Below are positions 1-11,279 of a stretch of DNA of 64,000 nucleotides, piece after piece. Source of the DNA: Isoetes taiwanensis. Taxonomy: Eukaryota > Streptophyta > Lycopodiopsida > Isoetales > Isoetaceae. The stretch is taken from the NCBI GenBank assembly GCA_021234155.1, contig JAJEKV010000317.1, positions 188,001-252,000 on the forward strand, written 5' to 3'. Each line of letters starts with the position of its first letter. Position 1 is the stretch's first letter. The notes under the pieces are model-generated. The model was not told the origin of the DNA and ran no database searches. It saw only the letters and a program-made list of their open reading frames with translations. A program made the position numbers and the translations under genes.

Positions 1-390
1 ATATAAGCTAACCTTGCTTTCCATGAATAATATATTTTAACTGTTAAATTGCAGACAGGAGCTTAAATTGTTTTTCGACAATACAATATTTGAATTGTTA
101 AAATGCGGACATGTCTCATCCAATGTAGCATAATATTTGAACTGTTAACATGGATACAGGTTTACTTAATGTAGTAGAAAATTAGAGAATACTAGAAATG
201 TGTGCCTGGCGATGCCGGGGATTAGTTGTAGACATGTGACATCATGGAGTTTGCCTTCTTGCCCGATCCCATTGTTCAAGCTATCACAAAACTTGAATTG
301 CTGATTATATGCTGGTATAGGTCATGCTTTCCTCTGCACGAAAATGAAGAAAAGATTAAATGAATATTTTTGAGACATCCTTATAAAATC

Positions 391-414
391 ATATTCTATT
401 CTATTCTATTCTAT
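391..414 (+). repeat. (ATTCT)n microsatellite
   Basis: About four to five ATTCT units, conserved in the right arm at 42340-42362. The unit is the same as in the tail of the LINE at 8159-8209, so it may mark the 3' end of an old LINE copy. No LINE coding sequence is visible beside it. Confidence 0.85.
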
Positions 415-1090
415 AAAAAATAAATAAAATCTCTACTGCCTTGTCATAACCATTTGCACACAAACATGTCTACGTAATATGTCAACATTTACCTTCTTGC
501 CTGATGTTCTAGCTATCACAAAACTTCGAATTGTTGACTATATCTTTGGCATAGGCCATAAACATGTCCAAAACTTATGGACAAACTGTCACCTTTAGAA
601 GTAGTTAAAGTACATCAATGCAAAAAAAGGGTACAAAAATGCAAAATGGGTGCCTGACATTGCCGCATAATAGTAGGGGCATATATTTGTATGGCATTGA
701 GGTTTTTTTTTGCATGATGTATCAGTTAAGTTGCTACCTTTATGGTTAAATGCACATTGCATGCACCATTTCCCTCAACACAACACATTAGTCACTTAGT
801 ATGCTGAGAATGAAGTGGGTGAGTGCGAGTCCCATTATGTGTGGCGGTGTGTTTGAGAATGAATTGTCATATATCCTAGGAGGAATCTTGCCAATGTGGT
901 ATGACGTTCAAAACTACTAAATCTAATTATTGTCCCCACTTATGCTAGCAAGAAGACGTGGCCATATGTACGGAGTGGGCTTTCGACGTGCTTATTAATT
1001 AGTTTTAATGAGGTTGGAGCAAACAAATAATTTAATTTAGTGTTTACATTGCTCTATGATATAAAATTGTTAATTGCCTTTTCGTTGAAA

Positions 1091-1113
1091 AAGGAAGGAA
1101 GGAAGGAAGGAAG
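1091..1113 (+). repeat. (GGAA)n microsatellite
   Basis: Five to six GGAA units, with the complementary TTCC run at 41645-41668 in the right arm. Confidence 0.9.
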
Positions 1114-2200
1114 TAAAATGTTAAGCAACAAGCCTCATGTGGAATGTTGATTCTTTATGGCTTTGGGTGATAATGGAATCTTAGGTGCTAACAAATGAGA
1201 TATCACATTGTTTGTTTGGTAATATTTGGGGACCAACTATGATACCATTGCACATGCAAAAGCACCAAACCTAATTTTTTTTATTATTCCATATTTGCTA
1301 TCACTTCAAATAAGAATACGCCTCCAAATATGAAGAAACACTATGTTGTTAGAGAAAAAAAATGTAAAATAACCCTATCATACTTTGTCCATGGCTTCTT
1401 TGGCTTGTAAATCGTTGTGCGAACTAGAAATAGCAATCAAAACAAGATGAAGGTAAAGCAAGCACCCACAATTTAGCACACCTTTACTGAAGCTAAAAAC
1501 TGTGAGTCTAAAAATTGTCTAATGAATTGTTAAGATAACAATGCCTTTTGATTAATTGCTAAAAACAATGTGTAAAAGTTGTTTAATAGATTGTTAAGAT
1601 AACAACATAGATCTTTTGATTAATTTTTTAGCTTCGATTTGATGATTCTTGTTACTTGTCATGGACATATTTTGTGTGTGTACTTGTCCTTGAAAGCTTT
1701 CACCTTGTTAGCAAGCAAGTTTAACATCGGTTGCATGGCGGGATGGAGTGAAAGAATTCCTTTTATGATAGTATTGTTCACTTCTTGAAGTCTTGTGTTG
1801 AAGGAATATTTTTCCAGGTGCTAAACATTTCATTTTCGTCCGAGATATCTATGTGCATGCTTCTTGGAAATCTAATAGTGGAAGTGCTTGTAATCAAGTT
1901 GCCCATTTCGAAGTAATTGTAACATGTCATATAGATACCTTATAATAGTATAATCTGCCAAGGAAGATTCTTCATTTCTTTCTCACATTAAGCTTTGTCT
2001 TTTGTACTTAGCTTGACCACAATATAGGCTACCCAATGTTGTCTTCTTCTCAAATGTGCACTTGGAAGCAATAATTACATAATACTTACACATGCCCAAA
2101 TTGAATTTTAAACTCCAACTTTGCTTTGCACAAAGCGAAATAAAGAGATACTGTCAGTCTAGATCATATTAAATTTTGGTTTTGCACAAACACGAATATA

Positions 2201-3780
2201 CCCTTTTTTGTGCAGCAAATTGTTCATTGACTACTTTGAAATTGCTAATAAATGCCATAACAACAAGAACTCCCAAGCAAGTTGGATGGTGAGAAAACTG
2301 GAATGCAACAGTCTAGACAAAAGAAGTCTTCTACAATGCAAAAAAACCGTGGTGTTCTTGAACTTCTGATGTAAATTCAGGACAGATAATTTGTTGCTAC
2401 ATGAGACTCGATGTAGGTCAGAATACAAGGGAATAGTAAGGTCTATTGAATGTGCTATGGGAAGAAACTCTAGTGCTCTGAACTGCTTATTTGCAAACAA
2501 ATATTTAGTATTCCAGAAATAGGAAGTTGCATGATGTATAATGAGCTGCAGACCATTTAAAATCAATTGAACACATAAAGAATGCAACTGCTAAGACCAC
2601 AAATCTTGCGTTCTTGGCACCAGTAATCTGAACATGGCCTGAGAGAGTAGCTTTATCTGCAATGTAGAAGCATTAAGGGTAGCACCTAGAGATGGAATTA
2701 AAGGATGCATGGAGCTTTGAGCATGAAGAAGCACGGCCTGAACTTAAGCAGATCCAAATCCTGGAGTATTTGTTGATGACATCCATCCTTCATATTTGAC
2801 CACGATATCAACAAAATGGGAGCTATTAACATTACATTCCCTCAAAGATGGCATAAAAGCCTGTCAAAAGTACAAAATAGGGAAATAATATCTATTTGCA
2901 GAATGGCCAAGCAGTAGTTTTTGGAGTAACCTATGTGTTCCCTGCATATGTGCTAGGATTATAATTATCAAAAAGATGTCCAACCACTTTGAAATACATG
3001 AAGGATTGTAATCATCAAAAATATGCCCACCATTTTGCATACGAGAAACCAGATTTTGCCTCAACAGAAGCTCGCTTGCGTTGGAAAAGGATCGAGGCAT
3101 GCCATTCTTCAAGGCCACTTTTGTTTACTATTGATGTTTGGCTTGACATTTCAACATCATTTCGCATTGCGATGGGATTGAGACATGTCATTTTTCAAGT
3201 CTGTTTTCTTGGTGTTGATGATTGGTCGCCCTTGCTTTGTCGTCCCAAAGGCTCTTCCAAGGGCTCCATTACGCCTTTGGTGGCAATATGCTTTGCTTTG
3301 AAGCATGTTTGCAATGAACCCCTCGATCCACTTTACATGTCTGTTTGGGAATAGTTTGGCAAAGAAAATAATGATCTAGGCAAAAAAAAAAAGTTGTACA
3401 GTGTATCACCAACATGCAGAAGTGCATTCTTCGACTAGATCGGCTATGGCGGATGGAGGGGAGCAATGGTAGTTGCTCTAAGCAGAAGCGTGTCCGCATT
3501 AGCTTATTTTGGTTCCAACCACAATATTACTTGCTATTTTCATTCGATTCAATGGGGCGCCTTTTGACCTAATGGGCTCGGGACTCATGTAAAAGGATGG
3601 AGTTCTCCATTACTTGAAGAAAATGAAGAAGAAGAAGATACAATAGGAGCTTCTCAACTAGATATAACATGGGTCAAGGGTCAAATGCAACTCGCCAAGC
3701 TAGAAGATCCTCCAAAGACAGCAGCAAAGTGGCCAAAATTAAGAAAGGGCATTAATTCCAGAACCAGCGAACAATAGCTA
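2201..3780. other. Exon-like anonymous segment of left arm
   Basis: Open frames of 60-120 codons occur here (plus strand 2989-3354, minus strand 2231-2587). None keeps its frame with recognisable motifs in both arms, and I cannot assign a family. The plus-strand frame at 2270-2520 matches a longer open frame in the right arm (40236-40478, minus). This may be an old gene or transposon exon now broken in the left arm. Confidence 0.3.
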
Positions 3781-5925
3781 TTTTTTTTTTTTTTTTGAAG
3801 AACTGTGTCATCAATATATTAAAAGAATGGTAATGTTACAAAGCAAGTGAGGAGGAAGGAGAACTGCCCCAAAGAGACAGCGATACCTCGACACTCCACA
3901 ATAAACTCACAGAAAAACTGCAACTCTACTGCTGTACAAACCGACCATCACCATCTACAACACCCAAGAAGTCCCGCCAAATGGCAAACTTCCGCTCTAC
4001 TACTCCAGGGAACACTTTTAAAGCTTTGAAATAGCTTTGTACGAAGTCGAGGAATCGAGAGGGCCGCAGTCTTTGAATCCCCGAAAGATCCACAACCGCC
4101 CGCCGCTTCCAAATCAGCCACACCAACCAAGCCACGCAGATGCAAGGCTTGCTACCGCAAGAGCGCCAAGCACCAGGATACACATGAAGTGGCTGGCGGC
4201 TAGTCAATCTCACCGAACGAGCCCTAACCCAATCCTGTAGGCACGCAAGTGAGGGCATAAAAACCGGACAATGCTCGGGGTCTCAACGATGAAGGCCACA
4301 ACAAAGGCAGAGAGGGCTCACATCCGCCTAAACCGACTCACAAGGGCATTCATCCCGCACAACGGTGCACCACCGCCGCCCGCGAAGCACCCTAACCTTG
4401 ATGGGGAAGTGAGCTCCATGTCCACGCCCAAACCGAAGCGACATCGTGAACCCGGAGCTGCAGAGACCACTTGCCTGAAGGGGCAAGTGTGTCATGAATA
4501 GACACCCGTAAGAAAAAGAGCGCACAAAGCAAGAAGACACAATATCCCGGATGAACCTTCCAAACACGCACCACCACATCATCACGAGGGACTATAGGTA
4601 TGTGTAGCGGAATACTCCCCCCACATGCTCCCGAGATAGCCCGGGCCACGCCCCTCAGTAAAAGCGAAGCTCGAAAAGAACTCCCACGAAGCTAGCCGAC
4701 CACCCCAATACCAATCCTCCAAGGTGAGCACACAGCTCGCCTCCAACGAACTCAGATCAGAAAGCATGCATTGGCAGCCAAGGGCAAGTGCAAGGCCAGG
4801 GTGAGAGAAACCCACAAGAAAGGAGAAGAGTGGTGATAAACTGAGGCATAGTCTAGCTGGAAGAACACACGCACATGATCCAAGCCCGCAACACTCCTGT
4901 GAGAAAAGGGGATGCATGTGGGAAAGGCCGGAGACCATACAACAATGCCCAGGGAAACTCCACATGCACAGACGGCTTCCCAAACGCCACACAATGGCGA
5001 AGAGACTGCAACAACAGCGCCGCACCAGGAGAAGATGCTCCATCCTGCAGAGTGGAGGACACGTATAGACACAAGTTCTACCACGTCGGGGATCATGGCC
5101 GTATAACCCCAGTAACCAACTCCCAAATCTAAACATACACTGGCCAGGGTTTGAACCCCTAACCAAGTGCACATTTATTTTGGCATTACTAGGCCTATAC
5201 CAACTCACCACACATCCGTTGGGCAAAACTTTAGCCATACATGCATACTTTGTAGGCAGGATAGAATCCCGCCTCAGGAAGTGGGGGAATTTTTAGGCAA
5301 CAACCAGTATACCAGCCCCAGTGTACATGGAAGCCAATTTTTACTGGTGCATACTCACACAATTATTGTGGAGCTTATCCTGCTGCCTTATGGCAGACAA
5401 AGTGGAGGACACGTATAGACACAAGTTCTACCACGTCGGGGAATGCTCCAAACAAACTTGGAGACCAACACCTTACTATGCAGCGCTAAATCCAGAATGG
5501 CCAAGCCCCCATCCTCCCGGGGGCGGAGACACTTCCACCAAGCCACTTTAACGACCGCCCCTTCATCATTCCCGCCCCACACAAAATTTCGAACAATCTT
5601 ACCAAAGCCTGTATCTTACCCTCAGGAGCTAGCATCGCAGATGCTGTATACACATGAGTGCTACAAAGTACTGACTTGGCAATAGTGATCCTACCTGCCA
5701 TGGACAACTTGCTACCCTTCCACCAATTGAGGTGTTTCTGCAACCCCTGCAAAATCTCATCCCACACCTCCCCATAGAAACATCCCCTCCAAAGGGAATA
5801 CTCAACAGCTTAGTACACACATTACCTGGAAGCACCTTCCAAGGGAATAGAGCCAAACAAGGGGGAGGCGGAGTCAGCTGGGCCCATAATGCGGAGCACT
5901 TACCCCAATTCAGAAGAATGCTATT
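3781..5925 (-). mobile_element. 5'-truncated L1-type LINE (left arm)
   Basis: On the minus strand this is the 3' part of a non-LTR retrotransposon. The segment at 5486-5925 encodes the region after the reverse-transcriptase palm, with the typical run of W-D-E-I, a tryptophan pair (WWKG), LSMAGRITIAKSVL and a GGLAILDL-like block. Sequence at 3926-4300 continues with a cysteine-rich zf-RVT-like tail (LCLCCGLH). It ends in a T-run at 3781-3797, which is the poly-A tail on the coding strand. The 5' end is lost near 5925. The frame is broken repeatedly, and a SINE-like unit interrupts it at 5051-5442. I found no clear target-site duplication. Confidence 0.8.
5051..5442 (-). mobile_element. tRNA-derived SINE-like insert with 42-bp direct repeats
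   Basis: On the minus strand, an A-box-like GTGGTGAGTTGGTATAGGC (5193-5211) precedes a B-box-like GGTTCAAACCC (5147-5157) at spacing normal for RNA polymerase III promoters. The insert interrupts the LINE protein. Exact 42-bp direct repeats occupy 5051-5092 and 5401-5442, offset by 350 bp. That is longer than a usual target-site duplication, so the unit may instead be a partial tandem duplication. The right arm holds the same arrangement (37063-37100 and 37415-37455). Confidence 0.6.
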
Positions 5926-6183
5926 TTGATCTTCAAAGTTATGTGTTTTTTTTGGCGGATTTGTTGAAATCCAGATTTTATCTTCTCTAACTGGTTCATG
6001 AGGGTTCAAGAAGTAATGCTAACAGTAACATGTTAAACATTTTGAACTGAAATAGAAAAGAGCTAATTTTTTTCTACTACGTTTGAGATATCATGGCATA
6101 TCACATTATGATGATGAGAGTGAAAACCATATTAGATTGCCTTGTCCAGGTGAGTTGCTTGTAGAGCAGCATCACAGTAATTA

Positions 6184-6426
6184 TTGGAGCCATGGGCAGG
6201 CAGACGAGATGTATTTGAGTTCCTGGCTCATGCTTCAAATTTGAAAAAGAGCCACAGGGTACTGGAAATTGGATGTGGGATGCACCGAATTGGCCATCAC
6301 TTTATCATATATCTTAAAACTGGGCACTATCATTGCTTAGAAAGAGATGAGCTTTCACTTATGACATCTTTTCTCTATGAATTGCCTGCTCAGGGACTTC
6401 TAAGAAAAAGGCCAACCATATCATAA
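6184..6426 (+). pseudogene. SAM-dependent methyltransferase fragment (left arm)
   Basis: An 80-codon frame contains HRVLEIGCG at about residues 25-33, which fits motif I of class I S-adenosylmethionine methyltransferases. It is followed by an acidic strand end (CLERDE) at the position expected for motif II. Only this piece is present, and a complete class I domain would need about 150 more residues. The start codon is not secure, since an upstream exon may have existed. The right arm has the identical 80-residue frame on the minus strand (36083-36325). I read it as a captured or duplicated gene fragment, not a working enzyme. Confidence 0.5.
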
Positions 6427-6789
6427 CTGAGAGCATGGACTTAACAGGTCTAGGAAGTGGGCATATGTTATGATGTTGCAGAGATGATAAGGTTTCTAGA
6501 ATGGTTGTGGATGCACCATCAGTGGGCAGATGCCCTGTCAAAAATTTTGGATCTTGTTTGAATGATTCTTTGCTTTAGAACCTTTTTTTGGAGTCTCTTT
6601 GTTAATAAGAAATAAGGAGTTAAAATCTTTTGCGCAGATTGATTTCTGATTTCCCCTTTCCTAACATTACATTATACAGGTTGAAGCCAATTTGTTAGAT
6701 GCATTCATAAGCATTAAAGCAAAACCAGTTCTACGGTGAGTGATGCTACCTTAAATCTTATTCTTTAGCATTCTTTCCACTACTAGACA

Positions 6790-7560
6790 TATGATGATAT
6801 GCATGTAGTTTGCAATATCTTAGACAGAATGGCAAATGAAAACCCCGTGTCATGGGGTGCAATGACTGCTGGGTATGCCCAATATGGGAAAGGTGACCTT
6901 GCAATGGGATGCTTCAAACATATGCAACATGATGGAGTCAGACAAACAAATAATTTCAAGTATTCTAAAAGCATGTGGCAGCATACATGCAATAGAACAG
7001 GGTAGGGTTATTCATAAGCAGATAATTAATCGTAGTCTCCAATTTGATAATGTGCTTGGAAGTACTCTTGTAGATATGTATCCTAAATTTAGATTCTTGA
7101 ATGAAGTGCTTAGTATTTTTGATGGAATATCAAACAAGATGCCATGGGAACAATGATTCCAGGATATGTTGAACTTGATATAGGTCAACTTGCCATGGAA
7201 TGCTTTTAAGATATGTAGAAAAATGGTATCCTACCCAATGCTGAACTTGTCATTGTAGATGCTAATGTGGTGGCTTGAAAGAAGCACATACCATATTCAA
7301 TAGCCTGCACAATCAAGATGCACATTTATTGTGCACATTGATTTGTGGACATGTCCAGCTTGGGGAGGTTGAAGGCGTTGTGCATTGTTTTGAAAAAATG
7401 CAGGGTTGTGGCATTAAACTAGTCAAGGTTGCATTCAATGCTCTTCTGGCCACCTTTCTTTATGCAGGTTCGCTCAATGAAATCCTTTTGTACTTTAAAA
7501 ACATGGTAAATGATTATGATATAAAGCCTGATGTATACCATTTACTTGCCTAATACATCT
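6790..7560 (+). pseudogene. PPR protein fragment (left arm)
   Basis: Three consecutive frames (6799-7005, 6875-7156, 7275-7553) read as pentatricopeptide repeats of the plant PLS type. Typical blocks are VSWGAMTAGYAQYGKGDLAM, GVRQ..., GRVIHKQIINRSLQ..., LGSTLVDMYPKF and ICGHVQLGEVEGVVHCFEKM. Intact relatives bind organellar RNA for editing or processing. Frameshifts and stops (for example near 7157-7275) break the frame, and no E or DYW tail is visible. The degraded inverted copy lies at 34940-35730. Confidence 0.75.
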
Positions 7561-8158
7561 TCTTAGTCACACAGACCAGTCTAATGACGCAGAGAATTTG
7601 CTCAAAGTAACTTCCCAACTTGATGTTTCTTCATGGATGACGCTTCTTAGCACTTGCAATTTTCATTTTCATTGCAATTTTGATCTTGCCAGGCGACGTT
7701 TTGATGCAACTATTCAATTACATCCAATGCTCCACCATACGTCTTGATGTTGAATATCTATTCCAAAGGGGACAACTACAATTCCATGTTAAAAAATGAA
7801 TGTCAAACATCGAAGGCTTTTAATAAGCTGTTGCCTTGGGCGTGGGATCCTGATGCCTTTTAAGTTATTGCATGTCGGCTTTGTCGATCTGACTTGCCTT
7901 TGATTATCAACACGGAATGCTGATGCTTTGTCCTGAAATGTTATTCCTACTACGAAATATGGCCCATTGAGGAATAGAATCAATAGAATCAAATGGATGC
8001 CATTGATGCAATCCACATTTCACGACATGAAAGTCATATTGATTCAACTTCACACCACAAATATATATTTTTTTTTATGGGTTACATTTGCAAATTTAGA
8101 AGTTCTTTTTAAATTATCATTAATGTCATAAAGACATTTGTGCAGACGATAATGTTGC
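7561..8158. other. End of left arm and junction
   Basis: No gene is seen. The inverted-repeat arm stops at about 7952. The following 200 bp are unique in the window and lead into the AATAG tail of the LINE. Confidence 0.6.
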
Positions 8159-8209
8159 AAAATAGAATAGAATAGAATAGAATAGAATAGAATAGAATAG
8201 AATAGAATA
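8159..8209 (-). repeat. (AATAG)n LINE tail microsatellite
   Basis: About ten perfect AATAG units on the plus strand, directly at the 3' end of the minus-strand LINE. They are probably the tail copied at integration and then expanded. Confidence 0.9.
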
Positions 8210-8449
8210 TACATTAATGTCCCTTGTGCCGCGAGGCCCCTGGACTTGTGTAGCATGGGCGAGCTCCCTAAAAGGGCGCTACTAACACATCACGCTGTTA
8301 TGATGTAGCCTTTTCTGAAGGCTGACTTTTTTCTATTAATACCAGCATCCCGCTTTACCTTGGCTTCGTGGCCGTGCAGTGGTGCGTCGTTACCAATCAG
8401 CTTTTAACTGAACAATTGGTATGGGGTTTATGACCCGCTTTTGTACGGA

Positions 8450-9549
8450 TCATATTACGAATCCTCTTTCATTGTGTACTTCTCTATGTCTGATCAGAAT
8501 GTAGACCGGTTTCCCCCATCTTATATTTCTGTTTTTGTCTCTGATGTCGCTGTAAATCGGGCAATCGTTAATCATGTGATTCTCATCCTCTACTCTCCCA
8601 TTGTCACAGATTCTGCATATCCTGTCCTCCTTGTCTATTCCTCTCCACCTGTCTTTTTCGATTCTTAGATCATGACTTCCCATCCTGAATCTAGCCAGAA
8701 TGTCTCTTCTAGTTTTTCCAGTATGTTATCCCGATACATCTGGTGTCCTATTTGTTGATCTGGGTTGAAAACTTGCATGAGCCAGGCTGTCTTGGGTCCT
8801 GTGTGTTTCTGCAGCCACGCTCTTGTGGCTCTGTCTGCCCACTCCTCGTTCCACTGCCCTTCCTTTATTAGGTCACTCAGGTTTAATCCCATCTCTCTGG
8901 TCCAGTTTGCCACATCTTTAAACCATCCACTGCCTATGAGGATGTGTGATTTTGCTGATTCGGTGATTGCAATCTTGGACAATTTCCTCCTTGAATGTCT
9001 CCTGGGCATAAGCATGTTACAGTGTACCTTAAAAAGTATTATTTAGGGACCATAAAACTACCTAAAAAAGTACCCAATACTAGGTACTGGGTACTTATAT
9101 GATGGCTCAATAACTAATAAGTATTAAATTGGGTTCATTCATTTTCACCTCCAATAGTACTGTCTTTATCTTGGCCTTCAACATTAACATGCTTTTGACT
9201 TTTATTTTGGACTTTTGAATTAGTTTTGATAAAAAGAATAAGAAAACAGTACCCATTTCTAAAGTACCCAGTGTAGGTACTTTGGCAGGTTCCAAAAGTG
9301 GACACCTGTAGCATGCTTATGCCCTCCTGCATTGTCCCTGATCAGGTATCTTATGGTTCTCTCCCATGCTCTCACCTCCATTGGTTTTTGCCCTATTTCG
9401 AGGATCATGATTGTCAGTGGCGTATTTGTCCGTACTTTAAATTCCTGTCTGTGCCACTGCCTAAGGATTCCTTCCTGCTTTTCCCATTTTCTGTCTGTTA
9501 GACCTGGCCCCCAAGCTTCTGCCCCATACAATTGAGTGGTGGCTACCAC
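8450..9549 (-). pseudogene. LINE ORF2 C-terminal region with Cys-rich finger
   Basis: Three frames continue the LINE protein after the reverse transcriptase. Frame 9259-9549 holds YGAEAWGP and the RTNTPL segment, frame 8665-9015 a lysine- and tryptophan-rich linker, and frame 8450-8683 the motif CRICDNGRVEDENHMINDC. The last is the C-x2-C ... H-x4-C finger typical of the end of plant and algal L1 ORF2, thought to contact template RNA or target DNA. A 321-bp insert separates the first two frames, and the second and third are offset by a frameshift. Confidence 0.8.
9004..9324. mobile_element. MITE-like insert inside the LINE
   Basis: The LINE frame is interrupted by about 321 bp bounded by inverted repeats. 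The left end is GGGCATAAGCATGTTACAG and the right end reads GGGCATAAGCATGCTACAG when complemented. The flanking bases TCCT (9000-9003 and 9325-9328) are a candidate 4-bp target duplication, although a 3-bp version would also fit. The interior is AT-rich with repeated AGTACCCA/TGGGTACT words and no coding capacity. The superfamily is not clear from these ends. Confidence 0.7.
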
Positions 9550-9708
9550 TGTACTGAATAATTAGCATTTGATGTCCCAGTCAATTATTCTGCTTCTGTT
9601 GCAGAAATTCTTCATGTTGAAATAACTCCCTATAGCTGATTGAAACCTGGCGTCTGCCCCTTTGGCCCATTTTCTTGTGCCATGCACATCGTATCCTAGA
9701 TATCTGTA

Positions 9709-10830
9709 TTACGTTGCTTCCTCTACTTCTTTTCCCTTGTATCTGAAGGGTCTATGCCTGTTCCTATGGCCAAAGATGACTATCTTAGTTTTTGCTAGAT
9801 TTACAGCCAGCCCTGTTTCTTCACAGAATTGTTCTAGAATTTTTAGCAGTCTGTGCATCCCTTTGTTTTTTGTGGTCATCATACTTAGATCATCAGCATA
9901 TAGCATAATTGGTACCCTCGTGTCTCCTAGCGTAGGGGCGTATTCGTCCCCTTGCTTTTCTGCTATGTATCCCTGCAAAGCATCTATGTATATTCCAAAC
10001 AGAGTTGGGGATAACGGGCAACCCTGTTTTACGCCTGTGTCACAGTTTATTGGCTGTCCTTCTTGCTCTATTTTAGCATATACCCTATGGTATAATCTTG
10101 CAATCGACCCTACCATATTTATCGGAGCTTGCATGTCCATCAGTCTTTGTAATAGCTTCTCCCTTGGGACTGTGTCGAATGCTTTCCTGAAATCTACAAA
10201 GCAACAGATGATCTTCCTTCCCTGTGCCTTGTTCTGTTCTATCAATATCCGAAGAGTTACTAGGTGGTCGGTGGTTGAGTGTTCCGGCCTGAATCCTACT
10301 TGCCCTTGTGCTCTCATGTTTCCTTCTTCTGTCCATTTCTTTAATTTGTTATCCAGTACTTTTCCAAACCATTTTGCGAAAATGGAACTCACCATTATCG
10401 TCCTATAGTTCCCTGGGTCCTGCCTACTTCCTGCCTTATGTAGAGGTATGACTCTATTATATGTCCATCTGTCTGGAAGCCCTGTGTGTATGATGCCGTT
10501 GAAAATGTCTGTGACCTGTCTGCCAATTTCTGTCTCAGCACACTTCAGCAATTCCACGGTTAGACCATACAGATCTGGTGCTTTATGATTAGCCATCCTG
10601 TTTAGGGCTATCATTACCTCCAGCATGTTGAAGCATGGTTTGTCCGAATCCTGCAACATTGGTAGTGGTACCGGAGGTGCCCCTGTCATATACAATTTCT
10701 CCAGGTAATTCTCCCATCCCGCTGTTCCAATACCGTCTTGTTCATTCCTTGTTTTCATATTATTATCCCCTCCCTTCTGTTTGAGTCCCCTCCAAAATCT
10801 TCGGGGCTGCTTCTTCAACAATTTTCCCAT
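9709..10830 (-). pseudogene. LINE reverse transcriptase domain
   Basis: A 373-codon minus-strand frame covers the RT domain of a non-LTR element. Visible blocks are NRMANHKAPDLYGLTVELLK (fingers), RVIPLHKAG and NYRTIMVSS (motif 1), CCFVDFRKAFDTV with the catalytic aspartate (motif A), GVKQGCPLSPTLFGIYID (motif B) and MLYADDLSMM, the YADD box (motif C). All catalytic aspartates are present. The frame is open throughout and would join upstream linker sequence (10881-11279) if intact. The enzyme would reverse-transcribe its own RNA at a nicked target. Confidence 0.92.
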
Positions 10831-10880
10831 ATACCATTGATGTTCAAAAAAGGTTATTATACCGTTTTTCTTTAGTAATC

Positions 10881-11279
10881 TTATGTATCTTTGCTTTTTC
10901 TTTTCTGGTATGTCTCCCTTCCTCTGTGTTCTTTTGTTTTCCTTTTTTGCTCTCTACACTCGTCATCGTACCATACTGATGCTTTGAAGGCCCTGTTCTT
11001 TCTGGTTCTGTTCCTTTTTCCAAACACCTCTGTTGCTACCCTTACCATGATGTCATTGAGGGTATTCCCATTGTCATTCGCGTTGTGTTTTCCCCATTCC
11101 CATTTTCCCATTTCCTCCCTGACTGTTTGTATGAATATATCTGTGTATTTCTCTTGAAATTGGATCCTCACTCTGGCTTTCTTATCTTCCTTTCTCCCTG
11201 TGTTATTAATCTGTGGCGTCCCATCCATTCTGAGTGTTAATTTGATCAGTCTATGACTTTCCCTTTTAAATTCGGCCAT
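10881..11279 (-). pseudogene. LINE ORF2 linker between EN and RT
   Basis: A 132-codon frame opens with a block containing ESHRLIKLTL, which matches the position of the SDH box closing the APE-type endonuclease (the usual D is E here). A charged linker containing WYDDECREQKRK follows, a pattern often seen just before plant LINE RT domains. It ends in a stop about 50 bp before the RT frame, probably a frameshift. Confidence 0.7.

Larger units (their letters stand above)
1..2200. other. Anonymous AT-rich DNA in left arm
   Basis: I see no credible gene in this stretch. It holds short low-complexity runs and a motif near 199-225 (GTGTGCCTGGCGATGCCGG). That motif resembles the GC-rich end-like motif at 46790-46814, so it may be part of an old non-autonomous element. 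Confidence 0.6.
1..7952 (+). repeat. Left arm of giant inverted repeat
   Basis: This whole segment recurs reverse-complemented at 34539-42750. Base 1 matches about 42750, and similarity ends at the shared bases TTATTCCTACTA (to about 7952). Long stretches look almost base-identical by eye, for example 1460-1660 against 41100-41290. The arm carries a LINE fragment, a SINE, a methyltransferase fragment and a PPR fragment, all of which predate the duplication because both arms have them. The outer end may lie beyond the window start. Confidence 0.95.

Noticed and set aside
3926-5238. Several overlapping frames on both strands in the left arm
   Set aside because: They are explained by a frameshifted LINE fragment and the SINE inside it, so I did not list them as genes.
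9662-10408. 248-codon plus-strand open frame
   Set aside because: It is antisense to the LINE reverse transcriptase, whose motifs are clear on the minus strand. The plus-strand translation is hydrophobic and lacks motifs.
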